DNA from: CAZZEX01 sp964653285
Lineage (GTDB): Bacteria; Chloroflexota; Anaerolineae; B4-G1
Direction of reading: 5' to 3'
NCBI GenBank assembly: GCA_964653285.1
Contig: CAZZEX010000017.1
Coordinates: 4,139-68,138 of the forward strand
DNA: 64,000 bases
In this document: positions 18,800-26,778 of the stretch, piece after piece
Layout: every line of letters begins with the position of its first letter
How positions within the stretch are numbered: the first letter of the stretch is position 1
Made by a program: the position numbers and the translations under genes
The notes under the pieces: generated by a model
Told to the model about the DNA's origin: nothing
Databases searched by the model: none
Seen by the model: only the letters and a program-made list of their open reading frames with translations

Positions 18800-19100
18800 C
18801 CAGGACGACAAACGCCCTCGTCCCTGGGGACGAGAGCGTGCGCTCCCGCGGTACCACCCCGCTTGGCTCCTAATGGAGCCCTCTAATTTCACCGACGGTG
18901 CCCGTGGGCGCGATCGGCTGCCCCGTTAACGCTGGGCCTGCGGAGCAGGCTACTTACCGGACACCCGGTTTCACCCGTCGGCTCAGGAGCGAACTTCAGC
19001 GGGCTTCCTCCGGGCGGGGCTCTCAGTCCACGACCCCGCCTCCCTGACGGTCTCCTCCCGTCTACTCCTCTCCGTCACAGCCTTTCCGACGATCTGTTGT
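18800..19100 (-). promoter_or_regulatory. T-box riboswitch (Phe, UUC specifier) upstream of pheS
   Basis: The minus-strand leader contains the T-box signature GGGGTGGTACCGCGGGAG (18843-18860), which pairs with the free CCA end of uncharged tRNA. Immediately after it is the hairpin CTCGTCCC..GGGACGAG (18817-18834), the terminator partner. The upstream stem I carries GAAG-TTC-GC, placing a TTC (Phe) codon at 18991-18993, consistent with the downstream pheS. Spacing from promoter to pheS is ~350 bases, normal for T-boxes. The terminator U-tract is weak (GCGTTTGTC), so control could be partial. The T-box probably also governs the two membrane genes and pheT. Confidence 0.88.
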
Positions 19101-19107
19101 GGCCCAC

Positions 19108-19136
19108 ATTATGCCGCAAAAGTCCCCGTTTGTCAA
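19108..19136 (-). promoter_or_regulatory. Promoter of the pheS T-box transcript
   Basis: On the minus strand TTGACA (19131-19136) and CATAAT (19108-19113) are separated by 17 bases. The -35 overlaps the last bases of the trmH-like gene upstream. Confidence 0.75.
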
Positions 19137-19939
19137 GCCTGCATCGGTACAGGCCCTTTCGCCGCTCTCTGCCGCACTGCTTCAAAGATGATCACCGCCG
19201 TCGCTACCGCCGTGTTCAGCGACTCGACGCCCACGGCCATCGGGATGAAGACTTGCCCTTGCGCGAGCGCCCGGGCCCGCTCCCCCGCCCCGGTCGCCTC
19301 GCCCCCAACGATAAGTGCCACCGGCCGCGTCCAGCCCACTGCCGTGTAGGGCGTGTCGCCGCCGGCCGCCGCCAGCCACACGTCGCAGCCGGTCACCGCT
19401 TCGGCGATAGCCTCCCACCCGAGTGTTGCCACCGGGAGGCGCAGATGCGCTCCCATTGCTGCCCGCACCACCTTGGGGTTGCTGGCGTCCACCGTCCCGG
19501 GCGTCAGCAGCACCTGCTCCACTCCTGCCGCGAGCGCCGTGCGCAGGGTGGCGCCCAGGTTCCCCGGGTCGCGCACGCGATCAACGATAAGTGTGAGGGT
19601 GGGGTGCTCCGGGCGGGAGAGGTTGAAGATGGGAAACACGGCCAGGATGCCCTGGGGGGTCTCAGTGTCGGAGCAGGTGACCATCACCGGTTCGCTCACT
19701 GCGTAACAGGGGACGTTCATCTCGCAGAGCGTTTCCAGCAATCTGCCGCCTCGCTCATTGGCCTTTGCCGGCTCGGTGTAGAACGCAAAGGCGGGAGGAA
19801 CGCCAGCACGGACAGCCTCCTCGATGAGTCGTACTCCCTCGAAGACGAAACGTCGCTCCCGCTGACGAACGCGCCGCCGGTGCTGCAACGCCCGCACGTA
19901 TCTGACCTTGTCGTTTTTCAGGCTTTTCAGTATCCTCAC
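19133..19939 (-). CDS. SpoU/TrmH-family RNA 2'-O-methyltransferase
   Basis: This SPOUT-class methyltransferase transfers a methyl group from SAM to a ribose 2'-OH of rRNA or tRNA. The N-terminal substrate-binding domain contains RRRERRFVFEGVRLIEEA-type residues, and the trefoil-knot catalytic domain carries motif 1 (DPGNLGATLRTA), motif 2 (ALIVGGEATGAG) and motif 3 (IPMAVGVESLNTAVA). The length of 268 residues fits RlmB/TrmH-like enzymes; the exact target nucleotide cannot be told. It is upstream of the pheS leader, a common arrangement. The stop overlaps the pheS promoter. Confidence 0.88.
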   Translation of the reverse strand: MRILKSLKNDKVRYVRALQHRRRVRQRERRFVFEGVRLIEEAVRAGVPPAFAFYTEPAKANERGGRLLETLCEMNVPCYAVSEPVMVTCSDTETPQGILAVFPIFNLSRPEHPTLTLIVDRVRDPGNLGATLRTALAAGVEQVLLTPGTVDASNPKVVRAAMGAHLRLPVATLGWEAIAEAVTGCDVWLAAAGGDTPYTAVGWTRPVALIVGGEATGAGERARALAQGQVFIPMAVGVESLNTAVATAVIIFEAVRQRAAKGPVPMQA

Positions 19940-19958
19940 AGCCGGATCGAGGTGGATA

Positions 19959-20666
19959 CTAGTGCGGCGGGATGCGCAAGACCTGCCCGGCGTAGATGCG
20001 AGAGGGATTGGCGATGCCGTTGTACTGCGCCAGGTACAGGTAATTCATGTTGTAATACAACGCAATACGGAACAGATTGTCACCGCGCTGTACCACGTAG
20101 GTGGTTCCACCCGTAGCTGGCGGGGGTGGCTGACCGCCCGACGAGGGGATAATCAACACCTGCCCCACGTAAATGAGGGCTGGGTTGGCGATGCCGTTGG
20201 CACTGGCAATCGCTTGCACAGTGGCGCTGTACTGCAGTGCGATACGAAATAGGTTCTCGCCCCGCTGGACCGTATGCGTGACCTGGCCTGTGGGAGGCGA
20301 TGTCGGAGTCAGCGCAGGCGTAGTGGGGGCTGGCGTGGTAGAGACCGGCGTGGTGGACACAGGTGTGGTGGGCACAGGCGTGGCAGGCGCGGTTGTAGGG
20401 ATCGGGGTCGGCGTAGGCGACGTGGTGGGCGTTTCGACCGTCGGGGTTGCCTCAGCCGCCTGGGCTGCCAGCGTCGAGTTCGCGATCCCTGTGGCCTCCA
20501 TATCGGGCGTTCCCTCCTCCGGCTGGACGGCCTCCTCACCGGCTGCCGGCGTCACTGTCACGTCGGGAGCCGCTGGCCTGTAGCAGCCAGCCAACAGGCC
20601 CAGCATGAGCAACAGGCATATCGTGCACAGAGGCAAAGAGGGGCAGGTTTTCTTCATCATCTTCAT
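19959..20666 (-). CDS. LysM-domain lipoprotein
   Basis: The N-terminus is a signal peptide with a lipobox (LLAGC, Cys 28), so the protein is predicted to be lipid-anchored outside the membrane. A Thr/Pro-rich linker (repeats of VPTTPVSTTPAP type, ~residues 75-125) leads to two LysM domains, HTVQRGENLFRIALQYS and YVVQRGDNLFRIALYYN, each ending QVLIIP/QVLRIP. LysM binds peptidoglycan or chitin-like glycans. The start is supported by AAGGAGGTAG seven bases before the ATG and by a promoter at 20719-20747. No catalytic domain is present. Confidence 0.85.
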   Translation of the reverse strand: MKMMKKTCPSLPLCTICLLLMLGLLAGCYRPAAPDVTVTPAAGEEAVQPEEGTPDMEATGIANSTLAAQAAEATPTVETPTTSPTPTPIPTTAPATPVPTTPVSTTPVSTTPAPTTPALTPTSPPTGQVTHTVQRGENLFRIALQYSATVQAIASANGIANPALIYVGQVLIIPSSGGQPPPPATGGTTYVVQRGDNLFRIALYYNMNYLYLAQYNGIANPSRIYAGQVLRIPPH

Positions 20667-20718
20667 GGGGCTACCTCCTTCGTGCGTGTCACACTGGCCA
20701 AATCGCTGTACATTTTAC

Positions 20719-20747
20719 ATAGTACCACAATAATCCAGTAGCGTCAA
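20719..20747 (-). promoter_or_regulatory. Promoter of the LysM gene
   Basis: On the minus strand TTGACG (20742-20747) and TACTAT (20719-20724) are 17 bases apart. It lies 53 bases upstream of the LysM start. Confidence 0.6.
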
Positions 20748-20796
20748 GCAGTCAAACGTGAAGGCAATCGCATTATATCAAATATCTTCACAACAA

Positions 20797-20876
20797 CGTC
20801 ATTCTGAGGAGCGCAGCGACGAAGAATCTCGGCCCTTCATAGCGTAAAAGAGATTCTTCGCTACGCTCAGAATGAC
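20797..20876. repeat. Long interrupted inverted repeat in an intergenic region
   Basis: The left part (GTCATTCTGAGgagcgcag, then CGAAGAATCTC) is the reverse complement of the right part (GAGATTCTTCG, then CTCAGAATGAC), with ~20 bases between. This CATTCTGAG..GAAGAATCTC word is known as a dispersed repeat in many bacterial genomes. The rest of 20748-20951 shows no gene. Confidence 0.75.
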
Positions 20877-20951
20877 ACGCCAGTTAAGGAACTGAGAATG
20901 CAATCGCCCTATGTGAGGAACGTGAGATTCGGAAGCCGTCTCACATTGTCG

Positions 20952-22370
20952 CTACCTGAGCACCTCCGATTTCTCCACACAGGTGATGCCTAGTTGTTCC
21001 AGTTCTCTCAACGCTGGCTCGTAAATCTCCGGCAACACTGGGATGTGGACACCGGTCAGGTTGATTTCTCCTTCCAAGATCAGTCGGGCACCGACGGCCG
21101 CCGGCAATCCCACCGTGCGTGCCATCGCAGTATCCCCTCCCGGCTGGCCGTAGTCAATCAGCGTCGAGGTGATGCACTCCTGTCTCCCTTCCTCCTGGCA
21201 GGGGGAAGGGCCGGGGATGGGGGTCCGTCTCCCTTCCTCCTCGCAGGGGGAAGGGCTGGGGATGGGGGTCTGGTACGCGGCGACGAACTCGTGGACCAGG
21301 ATCACCATGTCCCGCTCCCCCTCGCGATAGTCCATCTTGACCAGCATCTGGTCAGCCAGGATATCTAGCAGCGTCGTCCTGTCCGGGACGGGCGCGTCGC
21401 TCAGCAGCCCCAGCCACTCCAGCGCCGTCATCACCCCGGAGTTAGGCGAGAGATTGAGGAAGGCCGACAGATCAGCCTTGGGATTGGCCGTATCTTCCTG
21501 GCCGATGAGGTGTGCCATTACCTGCCGGAAGGTCTTGCTGACCAGTTCCGCTTGCTCCTCCAGGCTGAAGTAGCCCAGTTGGTTCAGTTTCTGCATCACG
21601 TCGCACCAGCCGAGATTGCGCAGTGTGCCCCGGTACATCGTGTCGGTCTCCGGGATGCCATACCGCTTGATGTAGGGGAGCGAGTTGCGGTTGGGATACG
21701 CCTCGAAGTCGCCCAGCCCCTCAACCCGGGTCACGAAGTGAGTGGCGAAGAGGCGGGCGTTAGGGACCTCTACGATGTGGCCGTTCTCCTTGTAGCGGGC
21801 ATCGTTGCGCCCCGCCAGCACCACCCCGCGCGGGCTCCAGGAGAACTTGTAACCCAGGGGGTTGTCGTTAGCATCGGGGGCTGGCAGGCCGCCGCAGTAG
21901 GAGCGGAACGACTTGACTTCCCCGCCAGCACCGTGCACCCGGTGGATGATGCGCATGGCCGACATGTGGTCAATGCCGGGGTCGAGGCCGATCTCATTGA
22001 GCAGGATGACCCCTACCTCCCGCGCCGCGCCGTCCAGCGCTCGCATCCCATCGCTGACGTAACTGGCCGTGACCAGCGGCTTGCGGTGGCGGACGCATTG
22101 CTCGGCCACCTGCACGTGATAGACGTAAGGCAGCAGGCTGATGGCCAGATCGGCCTCGGCGATCAGGCCGCCCAGCGCCGCACCGTCCTTCGTGACGTCG
22201 AACGCGACGGCCTTCCCCCATGGGTGGTCGCCGACCAGCGCCTTGGCCTTGCCAAGCGTGCGGCTGGCAACCGTCACTTGAAAGCCAGCCTGATCGAGTA
22301 AATATCGCACCAGGGGCCTGGCGACCAGGCCCGCACCAAGAACCAGAACTTTCTTCATTCCGTTTTTCAT
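20952..22370 (-). CDS. Saccharopine dehydrogenase (SDH half of the lysine saccharopine pathway)
   Basis: The enzyme oxidises saccharopine to glutamate and aminoadipate semialdehyde. The Rossmann start KKVLVLGAGLVARPLVRYL, the domain II segment (GLDPGIDHMSAMRII) and the EINLTGVHIPVLPEIYEPAL terminus match the SDH part of eukaryotic LKR/SDH. ATG at 22370 has GGGAG seven bases upstream. Inside residues ~366-396 lies a two-copy 14-residue repeat (TPIPSPSPCEEEGR and TPIPGPSPCQEEGR). It is encoded by a 42-bp tandem GC repeat at ~21187-21270, not part of the family. It follows the LKR gene 76 bases upstream; together they form a split LKR/SDH, suggesting lysine catabolism. Confidence 0.85.
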   Translation of the reverse strand: MKNGMKKVLVLGAGLVARPLVRYLLDQAGFQVTVASRTLGKAKALVGDHPWGKAVAFDVTKDGAALGGLIAEADLAISLLPYVYHVQVAEQCVRHRKPLVTASYVSDGMRALDGAAREVGVILLNEIGLDPGIDHMSAMRIIHRVHGAGGEVKSFRSYCGGLPAPDANDNPLGYKFSWSPRGVVLAGRNDARYKENGHIVEVPNARLFATHFVTRVEGLGDFEAYPNRNSLPYIKRYGIPETDTMYRGTLRNLGWCDVMQKLNQLGYFSLEEQAELVSKTFRQVMAHLIGQEDTANPKADLSAFLNLSPNSGVMTALEWLGLLSDAPVPDRTTLLDILADQMLVKMDYREGERDMVILVHEFVAAYQTPIPSPSPCEEEGRRTPIPGPSPCQEEGRQECITSTLIDYGQPGGDTAMARTVGLPAAVGARLILEGEINLTGVHIPVLPEIYEPALRELEQLGITCVEKSEVLR

Positions 22371-22446
22371 CAGAAATCTCCCGATGTTAGAGTTTCAAGT
22401 TACAGGTTAGATGAACTTGAAACCTGAATCGGTCTTCCCCGTCTTC

Positions 22447-23766
22447 CTAGCGGAGATACTGCTCCAGGTAACGATAATCGGGTGTCAACTCTCCCTGGTA
22501 GACGATAATCGCCCGCCTGATCTCTGGTGGCAGGGCCAGTTCCTCGAAGGGCACCGAGTAGTCGGCCTGGGCAATGGCGGGGACGTACTGCATCAACACG
22601 CCGCTGAAGTATTCCGAGGCCTCACGGGGCAACTCGCTGGGCAGGATGTCCACGGCCAGCACGACCAGCCCCCGCCCCTCGAACCCGTCAACCGCGTGAT
22701 CCTCGAAGGGATCGTATACGAAGACGGGATCGCCGGGGTCGGTGCATTTGACCGTGCACTCGATGGCCCCTTCGACGTCGCAACTGACGTCGCCGATGAC
22801 CCGCAGGCGTGGCATCTGCGGTCCCCCATACAGTCGCTTCAGGTCCGCCTTCGTCACCAGCCGGGGATACTCCGCCTCCCAGTAGATGCAGTTGACCAGC
22901 AGGGTCAGGTGGGGCAGGTAGGTGCGGAACCTGGATCGGTACTTCTCAGGATGGTCGTAATAGTCCTGCAGTTCGAAGCGACCCCGGTTCTCTAAGGAGA
23001 TGGGCTCCACCGTATGCTCTTCCTTGAATACCACTTTATACAGTCTGTCTCGGGCGTGGGCGGTGCTCTGGGCGACGGCGGCGACCTCCTGGGGCTCAAT
23101 CTCTTGCACTGGCAGGAGTTCGATGATCTCGTTGGCCCCACGGAAGACGTTCCCATACCCGGCGAAGCCGCAGATGAGGGGGGTGACCGGATCCGGCAGC
23201 ACTTCCTGTACGATGCGCTCTCCGAGCGCCGATACCGCCGCCCGCGCCTCGGCCAGGCTGTCGTACTGGTGGGCCTGGCGCAGGTCGCTGAAGGGATTGG
23301 GAACCCCCTCCCAGTTCAGCCGCTGCCCCAGAGCCCACAGCGTGTTAATCATCCCTGCCCGTCCAGCGTGGCGGCCGAAGAAGATCAGCCGCCGACCCCG
23401 CTCGTCGGTCACCTTCTCGTAATCAATCAACTGGCATCCCAGTTCCAGCAGGCGCTTGAGCATGGGCATGTTGTAGGGCTGGCCTTTGATGACGTGGGCG
23501 AAGAAGGCGTAGGTGTGACCCTGATGGAAAAAACGGACGGGGATCTCTTTGATGGCGAAGACGACCGGGCAAGAGGAGAGGTCTTCCTCGACCTGGGCGC
23601 CAGCCTGTGTGAACTCTTCGTCGCGAAAGACGCGGATCTCCGACGGTTGCACCCACACCTCAATGCCGCGCTCTTCCTGCAGTTGACGGACGTGCTCCGG
23701 GATGATGGGCACGCGGCGCTCCCAGATGTTCTTGTCCTCACGGCGAATTCCGATACAGACGCTCAT
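22447..23766 (-). CDS. Lysine-ketoglutarate reductase half (LKR, alanine dehydrogenase-like)
   Basis: The product should condense lysine and 2-oxoglutarate to saccharopine. MSVCIGIRREDKNIWERRVP is the family start, with AlaDH/PNT N-terminal domain (AFFAHVIKGQPYNMPML, RLIFFGRHAGRAGMI), a dinucleotide-binding middle (ICGFAGYGNVFRGANEIIE) and the CIYWEAEYPRLVTK and CDVEGAIECT segments seen in plant and animal LKR. ATG at 23766 has AGGAGATAG upstream; an earlier in-frame codon is not supported. The length is 440 residues. It is paired with the downstream SDH gene, so the two steps encoded on one chain in eukaryotes are separate here. Confidence 0.82.
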   Translation of the reverse strand: MSVCIGIRREDKNIWERRVPIIPEHVRQLQEERGIEVWVQPSEIRVFRDEEFTQAGAQVEEDLSSCPVVFAIKEIPVRFFHQGHTYAFFAHVIKGQPYNMPMLKRLLELGCQLIDYEKVTDERGRRLIFFGRHAGRAGMINTLWALGQRLNWEGVPNPFSDLRQAHQYDSLAEARAAVSALGERIVQEVLPDPVTPLICGFAGYGNVFRGANEIIELLPVQEIEPQEVAAVAQSTAHARDRLYKVVFKEEHTVEPISLENRGRFELQDYYDHPEKYRSRFRTYLPHLTLLVNCIYWEAEYPRLVTKADLKRLYGGPQMPRLRVIGDVSCDVEGAIECTVKCTDPGDPVFVYDPFEDHAVDGFEGRGLVVLAVDILPSELPREASEYFSGVLMQYVPAIAQADYSVPFEELALPPEIRRAIIVYQGELTPDYRYLEQYLR

Positions 23767-23768
23767 TT

Positions 23769-24203
23769 CTATCTCCTGGGTTTGGATTGTTCGTGCACCT
23801 CGGCGTACCAACGCTCGACGATACTTTCGTCCCCACGCCGCCAGAGCACCGCCGGGCGGTGGGCAAATGCCTGGATCGGATCGAAGGTAAAGCCCGGGAT
23901 GACCTGCACCAGCGGGATGGCCCCGCAGCCGGGCACCGCGCAGTCCACCGACCGGGCGGGGCAGCGCTTGCGGATGCAGATGCGCCCCAGGTGACGGCGC
24001 GTGTTGGTCTCAAACAGGAAAACCTCCCAGCCGCAGTAGATAGGCGTCAGGCGGCGGGCGCACGCAGCAATTTCCTCCACACCCCGCACCCGGCTGGCCT
24101 CCTGCGCGAACTGATCAGCCATGTGGTCCAACCGCTCTCGCTTGTCCAGTCCTGCCCAGGACTTCCGGGGGGCGCGGGTGGGCCTGGCAGGTGTTTTCCC
24201 CAC
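23769..24203 (-). CDS. Unknown Cys-containing protein upstream of LKR
   Basis: I do not recognise this 144-residue protein. The C-terminal two thirds contain several Cys residues (CIRKRCPARSVDCAVPGC), which could bind a metal, and aromatic segments (YCGWEVFLFETN). The N-terminus is basic. A shorter start at ~24122 (MADQFAQEA) is as plausible as 24203. The stop is 2 bases from the LKR start, so translation may be coupled and the protein could act in the same pathway; this is inferred from spacing only. Confidence 0.5.
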   Translation of the reverse strand: MGKTPARPTRAPRKSWAGLDKRERLDHMADQFAQEASRVRGVEEIAACARRLTPIYCGWEVFLFETNTRRHLGRICIRKRCPARSVDCAVPGCGAIPLVQVIPGFTFDPIQAFAHRPAVLWRRGDESIVERWYAEVHEQSKPRR

Positions 24204-24589
24204 TGATGAGCGGGCACACCCAGGTACTGCAGCACGCCTCTAATCCCATCGGCGGCCATCAGGATGGTGTCAATCCGTCGGGCGTCGGCGGCTCGGCTGG
24301 CAGGGTCAGCACCACCGGCACGCGACGTACTCTCCTGCCCATTGCATTACTCCTCCGGGGCCAAGCCCACGGCGCGGGCGAAGGCAGCGTGGGTGTAGGC
24401 GGCGGCCCAGCCACGCAGCCAGAGGCGCACGTTATACTACACAATCAACAAAAACCATTTGTCTTGACTGCCTGTTTGTTACTCAATTCTACCCCGCTCC
24501 GCCCTTCCACGCAAGTCCCCACACCGGCCCCGCCCGACGTGGCCCAGGTGGGCGCAGGCGCTGTGTGCGCCTGAGTGACGGCGAAACGG
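24204..24589. other. Stretch without a recognisable gene
   Basis: The short minus-strand frames here (e.g. a segment with RIDTILMAADGIRGVLQYLGVP in one frame and MGRRVRRVPVVLTLPAEP in another) could be a frameshifted remnant, but I cannot identify a family. The segment 24435-24490 is AT-richer than its surroundings. No RNA gene is seen. Confidence 0.4.
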
Positions 24590-24620
24590 CCGCCCCGACT
24601 GCAACGGTTGGGGCGGTTTT
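24590..24620 (+). terminator. Rho-independent terminator-like hairpin
   Basis: CCGCCCC (24590-24596) pairs with GGGGCGG (24610-24616), followed by TTTT. It lies just before a strong plus-strand promoter, so it may insulate the island that follows. Confidence 0.5.
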
Positions 24621-24649
24621 GCGTTGCCTGGCTTGCGGGGCTGAAAATA

Positions 24650-24678
24650 TTGACTTCCGGGTAAGAATCCGCTATACT
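24650..24678 (+). promoter_or_regulatory. Sigma-70-type promoter
   Basis: TTGACT (24650-24655) and TATACT (24673-24678) are separated by exactly 17 bases. The transcript would begin near 24685 and first read a ~165-base stretch with strong folding and then the hsdM remnant. Confidence 0.7.
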
Positions 24679-24684
24679 GGAATT

Positions 24685-24850
24685 GTCTCGGAAAAGAGCA
24701 AGGAGAATCGCCTCGCGCCTCTGACCAGTCCGAGGCGGTGACCAAGACAGTGGGCTGCCCTGGTGCGGGAATTCTAGCATAGAGCACGCCCATCGTCAAA
24801 GGTGCAGCGGACTTTTCTTTGTGCTCTAAGACGATCCTGACAACACCACA
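24685..24850 (+). ncRNA. Possible structured RNA or structured hsdM leader
   Basis: No ORF covers this stretch. Both ends can pair: TTGTC with GACAA, TCG with CGA, AGAGCA with TGCTCT and GGAGAA with TTTTCT, forming a long imperfect rod. Inside are a hairpin (CGCCTC with GAGGCG) and a GTGGGC/GCCCAT pairing. The overall plan (paired ends, inner bubble) is loosely like 6S RNA, but I cannot assign a family. A GTGACCAAGACAG motif after the inner hairpin recurs as GTAACCAAGACAG at ~8694-8706. It lies directly downstream of a consensus promoter. Confidence 0.35.
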
Positions 24851-24868
24851 CACTGACAAGGACTGTGC

Positions 24869-25584
24869 ATGTCGGCCAACAACACCGAAATCGAAAAACG
24901 CCTCTGGGACGCCGCCGACGAACTGTGTGCCAATTCCAGGCTCAAACCGTCCGAGTATTCCGTCCCTTATTTCCTCGGCAAGTTCGCCATGAGCGAGGGC
25001 CAGCGCGGCGGCGAGTTCTTCACCCCCACTTCCATCGTCCGCCTCATCGTCGAGATCATTGAGCCCTACCACGGCCGCATCCTCGACCCGGCCTGTGGGT
25101 CGGGCGGTATGTTCGTGCAGAGCGCACGCTTTGTCCAGCGGCACCAGCAAAACCCCTCCGACGAGATCAGCCTCTACGGCCAGGAGCGGGTGGCCGAGAC
25201 GGTCCGCCTGTGCAAGATGAACCTGGCCGTCCACGGCCTCGCTGGCGACATCCGCCAGGGCAACACCTACTACGAGGACATCCACCGCAGCCGGGGCCGC
25301 TTCCCCTTCGTCCTGCCCCGGGTGGATAACGCCAACCCGACGGCGCCTACCGCGACGTGCCGGGCTTGTGCAAAGTGGCGACGCCGGACGAGATTGAGGC
25401 GCAGGGGTGGAGCCTCAACCCTGGGCGCTACATGGGCGTGGCCGAGCGGGAGGAGGAGGATTTTGACTTCACGGAGCGGCTCGCGGAATTGCACGAGGAG
25501 TTGGAAATGCTCAACGCCGAGGCGTACGAGTTGGAGGAGCGCATCGCGGAGAACGTGTCTCAGTTGTTGGACAGCCCGCGATAG
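24869..25584 (+). pseudogene. hsdM: Type I restriction-modification M subunit, internally deleted
   Basis: The first ~148 residues match HsdM: GEFFTPTSIVRLIVEI, the SAM motif ILDPACGSGGMFVQSA and the segment GQERVAETVRLCKMNLAVHG. At about 25311 (RFPFV) homology stops where the catalytic NPPF motif should follow. From ~25339 in another frame the C-terminus resumes (YRDVPGLCKVATPDEIEAQG, NPGRYMGVAE, ERIAENVSQLL) to a stop at 25584. Roughly half of the normal ~500-residue protein, including NPPF, is gone and the frame is shifted, so no adenine methylation is expected. The start has no strong Shine-Dalgarno. Confidence 0.85.
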
Positions 25585-25598
25585 TTGGAGCAGGGAAG

Positions 25599-25880
25599 AT
25601 GCCCGATCACGATTATACAGAGAAGCAAGGACAGTACCTGGCCTTTATCTACAACTACACCCTGATTAACGGCCGTCCTCCAGCAGAAGCGGATATGCAG
25701 CGGTACTTTGGCGTAAGCCCTCCCACCGTTCACCAGATGGTGATCAAGTTGGATAAGCGGGGATTCATCACCAGGGAGCCGGGTAAACCCCGCACCGTCC
25801 AGGTGTTGGTTCCTCCCGACCAGCTCCCCTATCTCAAAGACAGGAGAAAGACTATGCCTTCGAAAGCACAGATTCACTAG
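25599..25880 (+). CDS. LexA-like winged-helix DNA-binding protein
   Basis: The first ~70 residues resemble the N-terminal HTH of LexA-type proteins: YTEKQGQYLAFIYNYT, NGRPPAEADMQRYFGVSPP, TVHQMVIKLDKRGFITR. There is no LexA protease domain; stand-alone versions of this domain are common. Here the frame does not stop where such proteins usually end. It runs on without interruption through an ATG (MPSKAQIH) that is the start of the next gene and ends at a TAG at 25878-25880. It lies 15 bases after the hsdM remnant. Confidence 0.6.
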   Translation: MPDHDYTEKQGQYLAFIYNYTLINGRPPAEADMQRYFGVSPPTVHQMVIKLDKRGFITREPGKPRTVQVLVPPDQLPYLKDRRKTMPSKAQIH

Positions 25881-26405
25881 ATCAAGGTCACCCTGAACGA
25901 AAGCAAGCCCCCCGTCTGGCGGCGCATCCTGGTCCCGGGCGACGTCACCCTGGAGCACCTGCACTACATCCTCCAGGTAACAATGGGCTGGACCAACTCT
26001 CATCTCCATCAGTTCATCGTGGGGCAGACATATTTCGGTGAGCCTTATCCAGACTACGGCTTCGAGATGCACGATGAGCGAGATGTGAGGCTGAACCAGA
26101 TCGCCGACGAGGGAGCCAGGTTCGTCTACGAGTACGACTTCGGCGATAGTTGGGAGCACATCTTGCTGGTGGAGAAGGTGCTGGAGCCGGAGCCGGGCCA
26201 GCAGTACCCGGTGTGCATCAAGGGCAAGCGTGCCTGCCCGCCGGAGGACGTGGGCGGCGTGTGGGGCTACGAGGAATTCCTGGAGGCCATCCGGGACCCC
26301 GACCATTCTGAGCACGACGAGTACCTGGAATGGATTGGTGGGGAGTTCGACCCGGAGGCGTTTGACCTGGATGAGACGAACGAGATCCTGCGAGACCTAC
26401 GGTGA
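25854..26405 (+). pseudogene. pRiA4b Orf3-like protein with early TAG codon
   Basis: The frame encodes a PF07929 (plasmid pRiA4b Orf3) protein: IKVTLNESKPPVWRRILVPG, LEHLHYILQVTMGWTNSHLH, FVYEYDFGDSWEHILLVEKV and CIKGKRACPPEDVGGVWGY are all diagnostic. ATG at 25854 opens MPSKAQIH, but codon 9 is TAG where relatives have a sense codon (a CAG-to-TAG change would explain it). The remainder, 26 more codons to the next ATG at 25983 and on to 26405, is intact. Either it is a recent pseudogene, translation restarts at 25983 (losing the N-terminal strand), or the TAG is read through. It shares a frame with the winged-helix ORF upstream. Confidence 0.7.
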
Positions 26406-26407
26406 CG

Positions 26408-26515
26408 GCGGCCCGGAGCTAAAGGCTCCGGGCTGAAAGGGCGAAGCCCCCCTTTCGGCAAGCTCAGGACATGCCTCCGGGGGCTGGATTGTCAGCCCGT
26501 AGGGCTTTGCTCTTT
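26408..26515. repeat. Intergenic repeat words at the hsdS breakpoint
   Basis: The stretch holds inverted words (CGGAGC..GCTCCGG, a TTCGGCAAGCTCAGG word, and CAGCCCGTAGGGCTTTGCTC). The last matches, in reverse complement, 61111-61133 near the end of the window. The hsdS coding remnant begins exactly where this repeat ends. Confidence 0.6.
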
Positions 26516-26778
26516 CATATGTCTACTACAATCTGCAACATCAGAACTTCATTAGCACCGATACCGCAGTCCCGGGCCTTAACAGAAACCAGGCATACCT
26601 TCTCCCGTTTCTACTCCCAGATGCTGAAGTAATGCGAAAGTTTCAAGAGTTGATTGTCCCGATGTTTAAGCAGATCAAGAACTTGCGTCTTGAAAATGCC
26701 AATCTCCGCCGCACCCGCGACCTGCTGCTCCCCCGCCTCATCTCCGGCGAGGTGGGCGTGGCGGGTTTGAACCACTGA
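26509..26778 (+). pseudogene. hsdS: Type I specificity subunit, 3' fragment
   Basis: From about 26515 the frame encodes the tail of an HsdS: VYYNLQHQNFISTDTAVPGL, an RNQAYLLPFLLPDAEVMRKF segment and the coiled-coil end NLRRTRDLLLPRLISGEV, finishing at a TGA at 26776-26778. The first target-recognition domain and the central conserved region are missing, replaced by dispersed repeat. It belongs with the hsdM and hsdR remnants. Confidence 0.8.

Noticed and set aside
24690..24800. SRP (4.5S) RNA
   Set aside because: CCAGTCCG...CCAAGACAG looked similar at first, but the GGAA tetraloop and AGCAGC loop of SRP RNA are missing.
24479..25285. 268-residue minus-strand protein
   Set aside because: Antisense shadow of the hsdM remnant and the RNA candidate.
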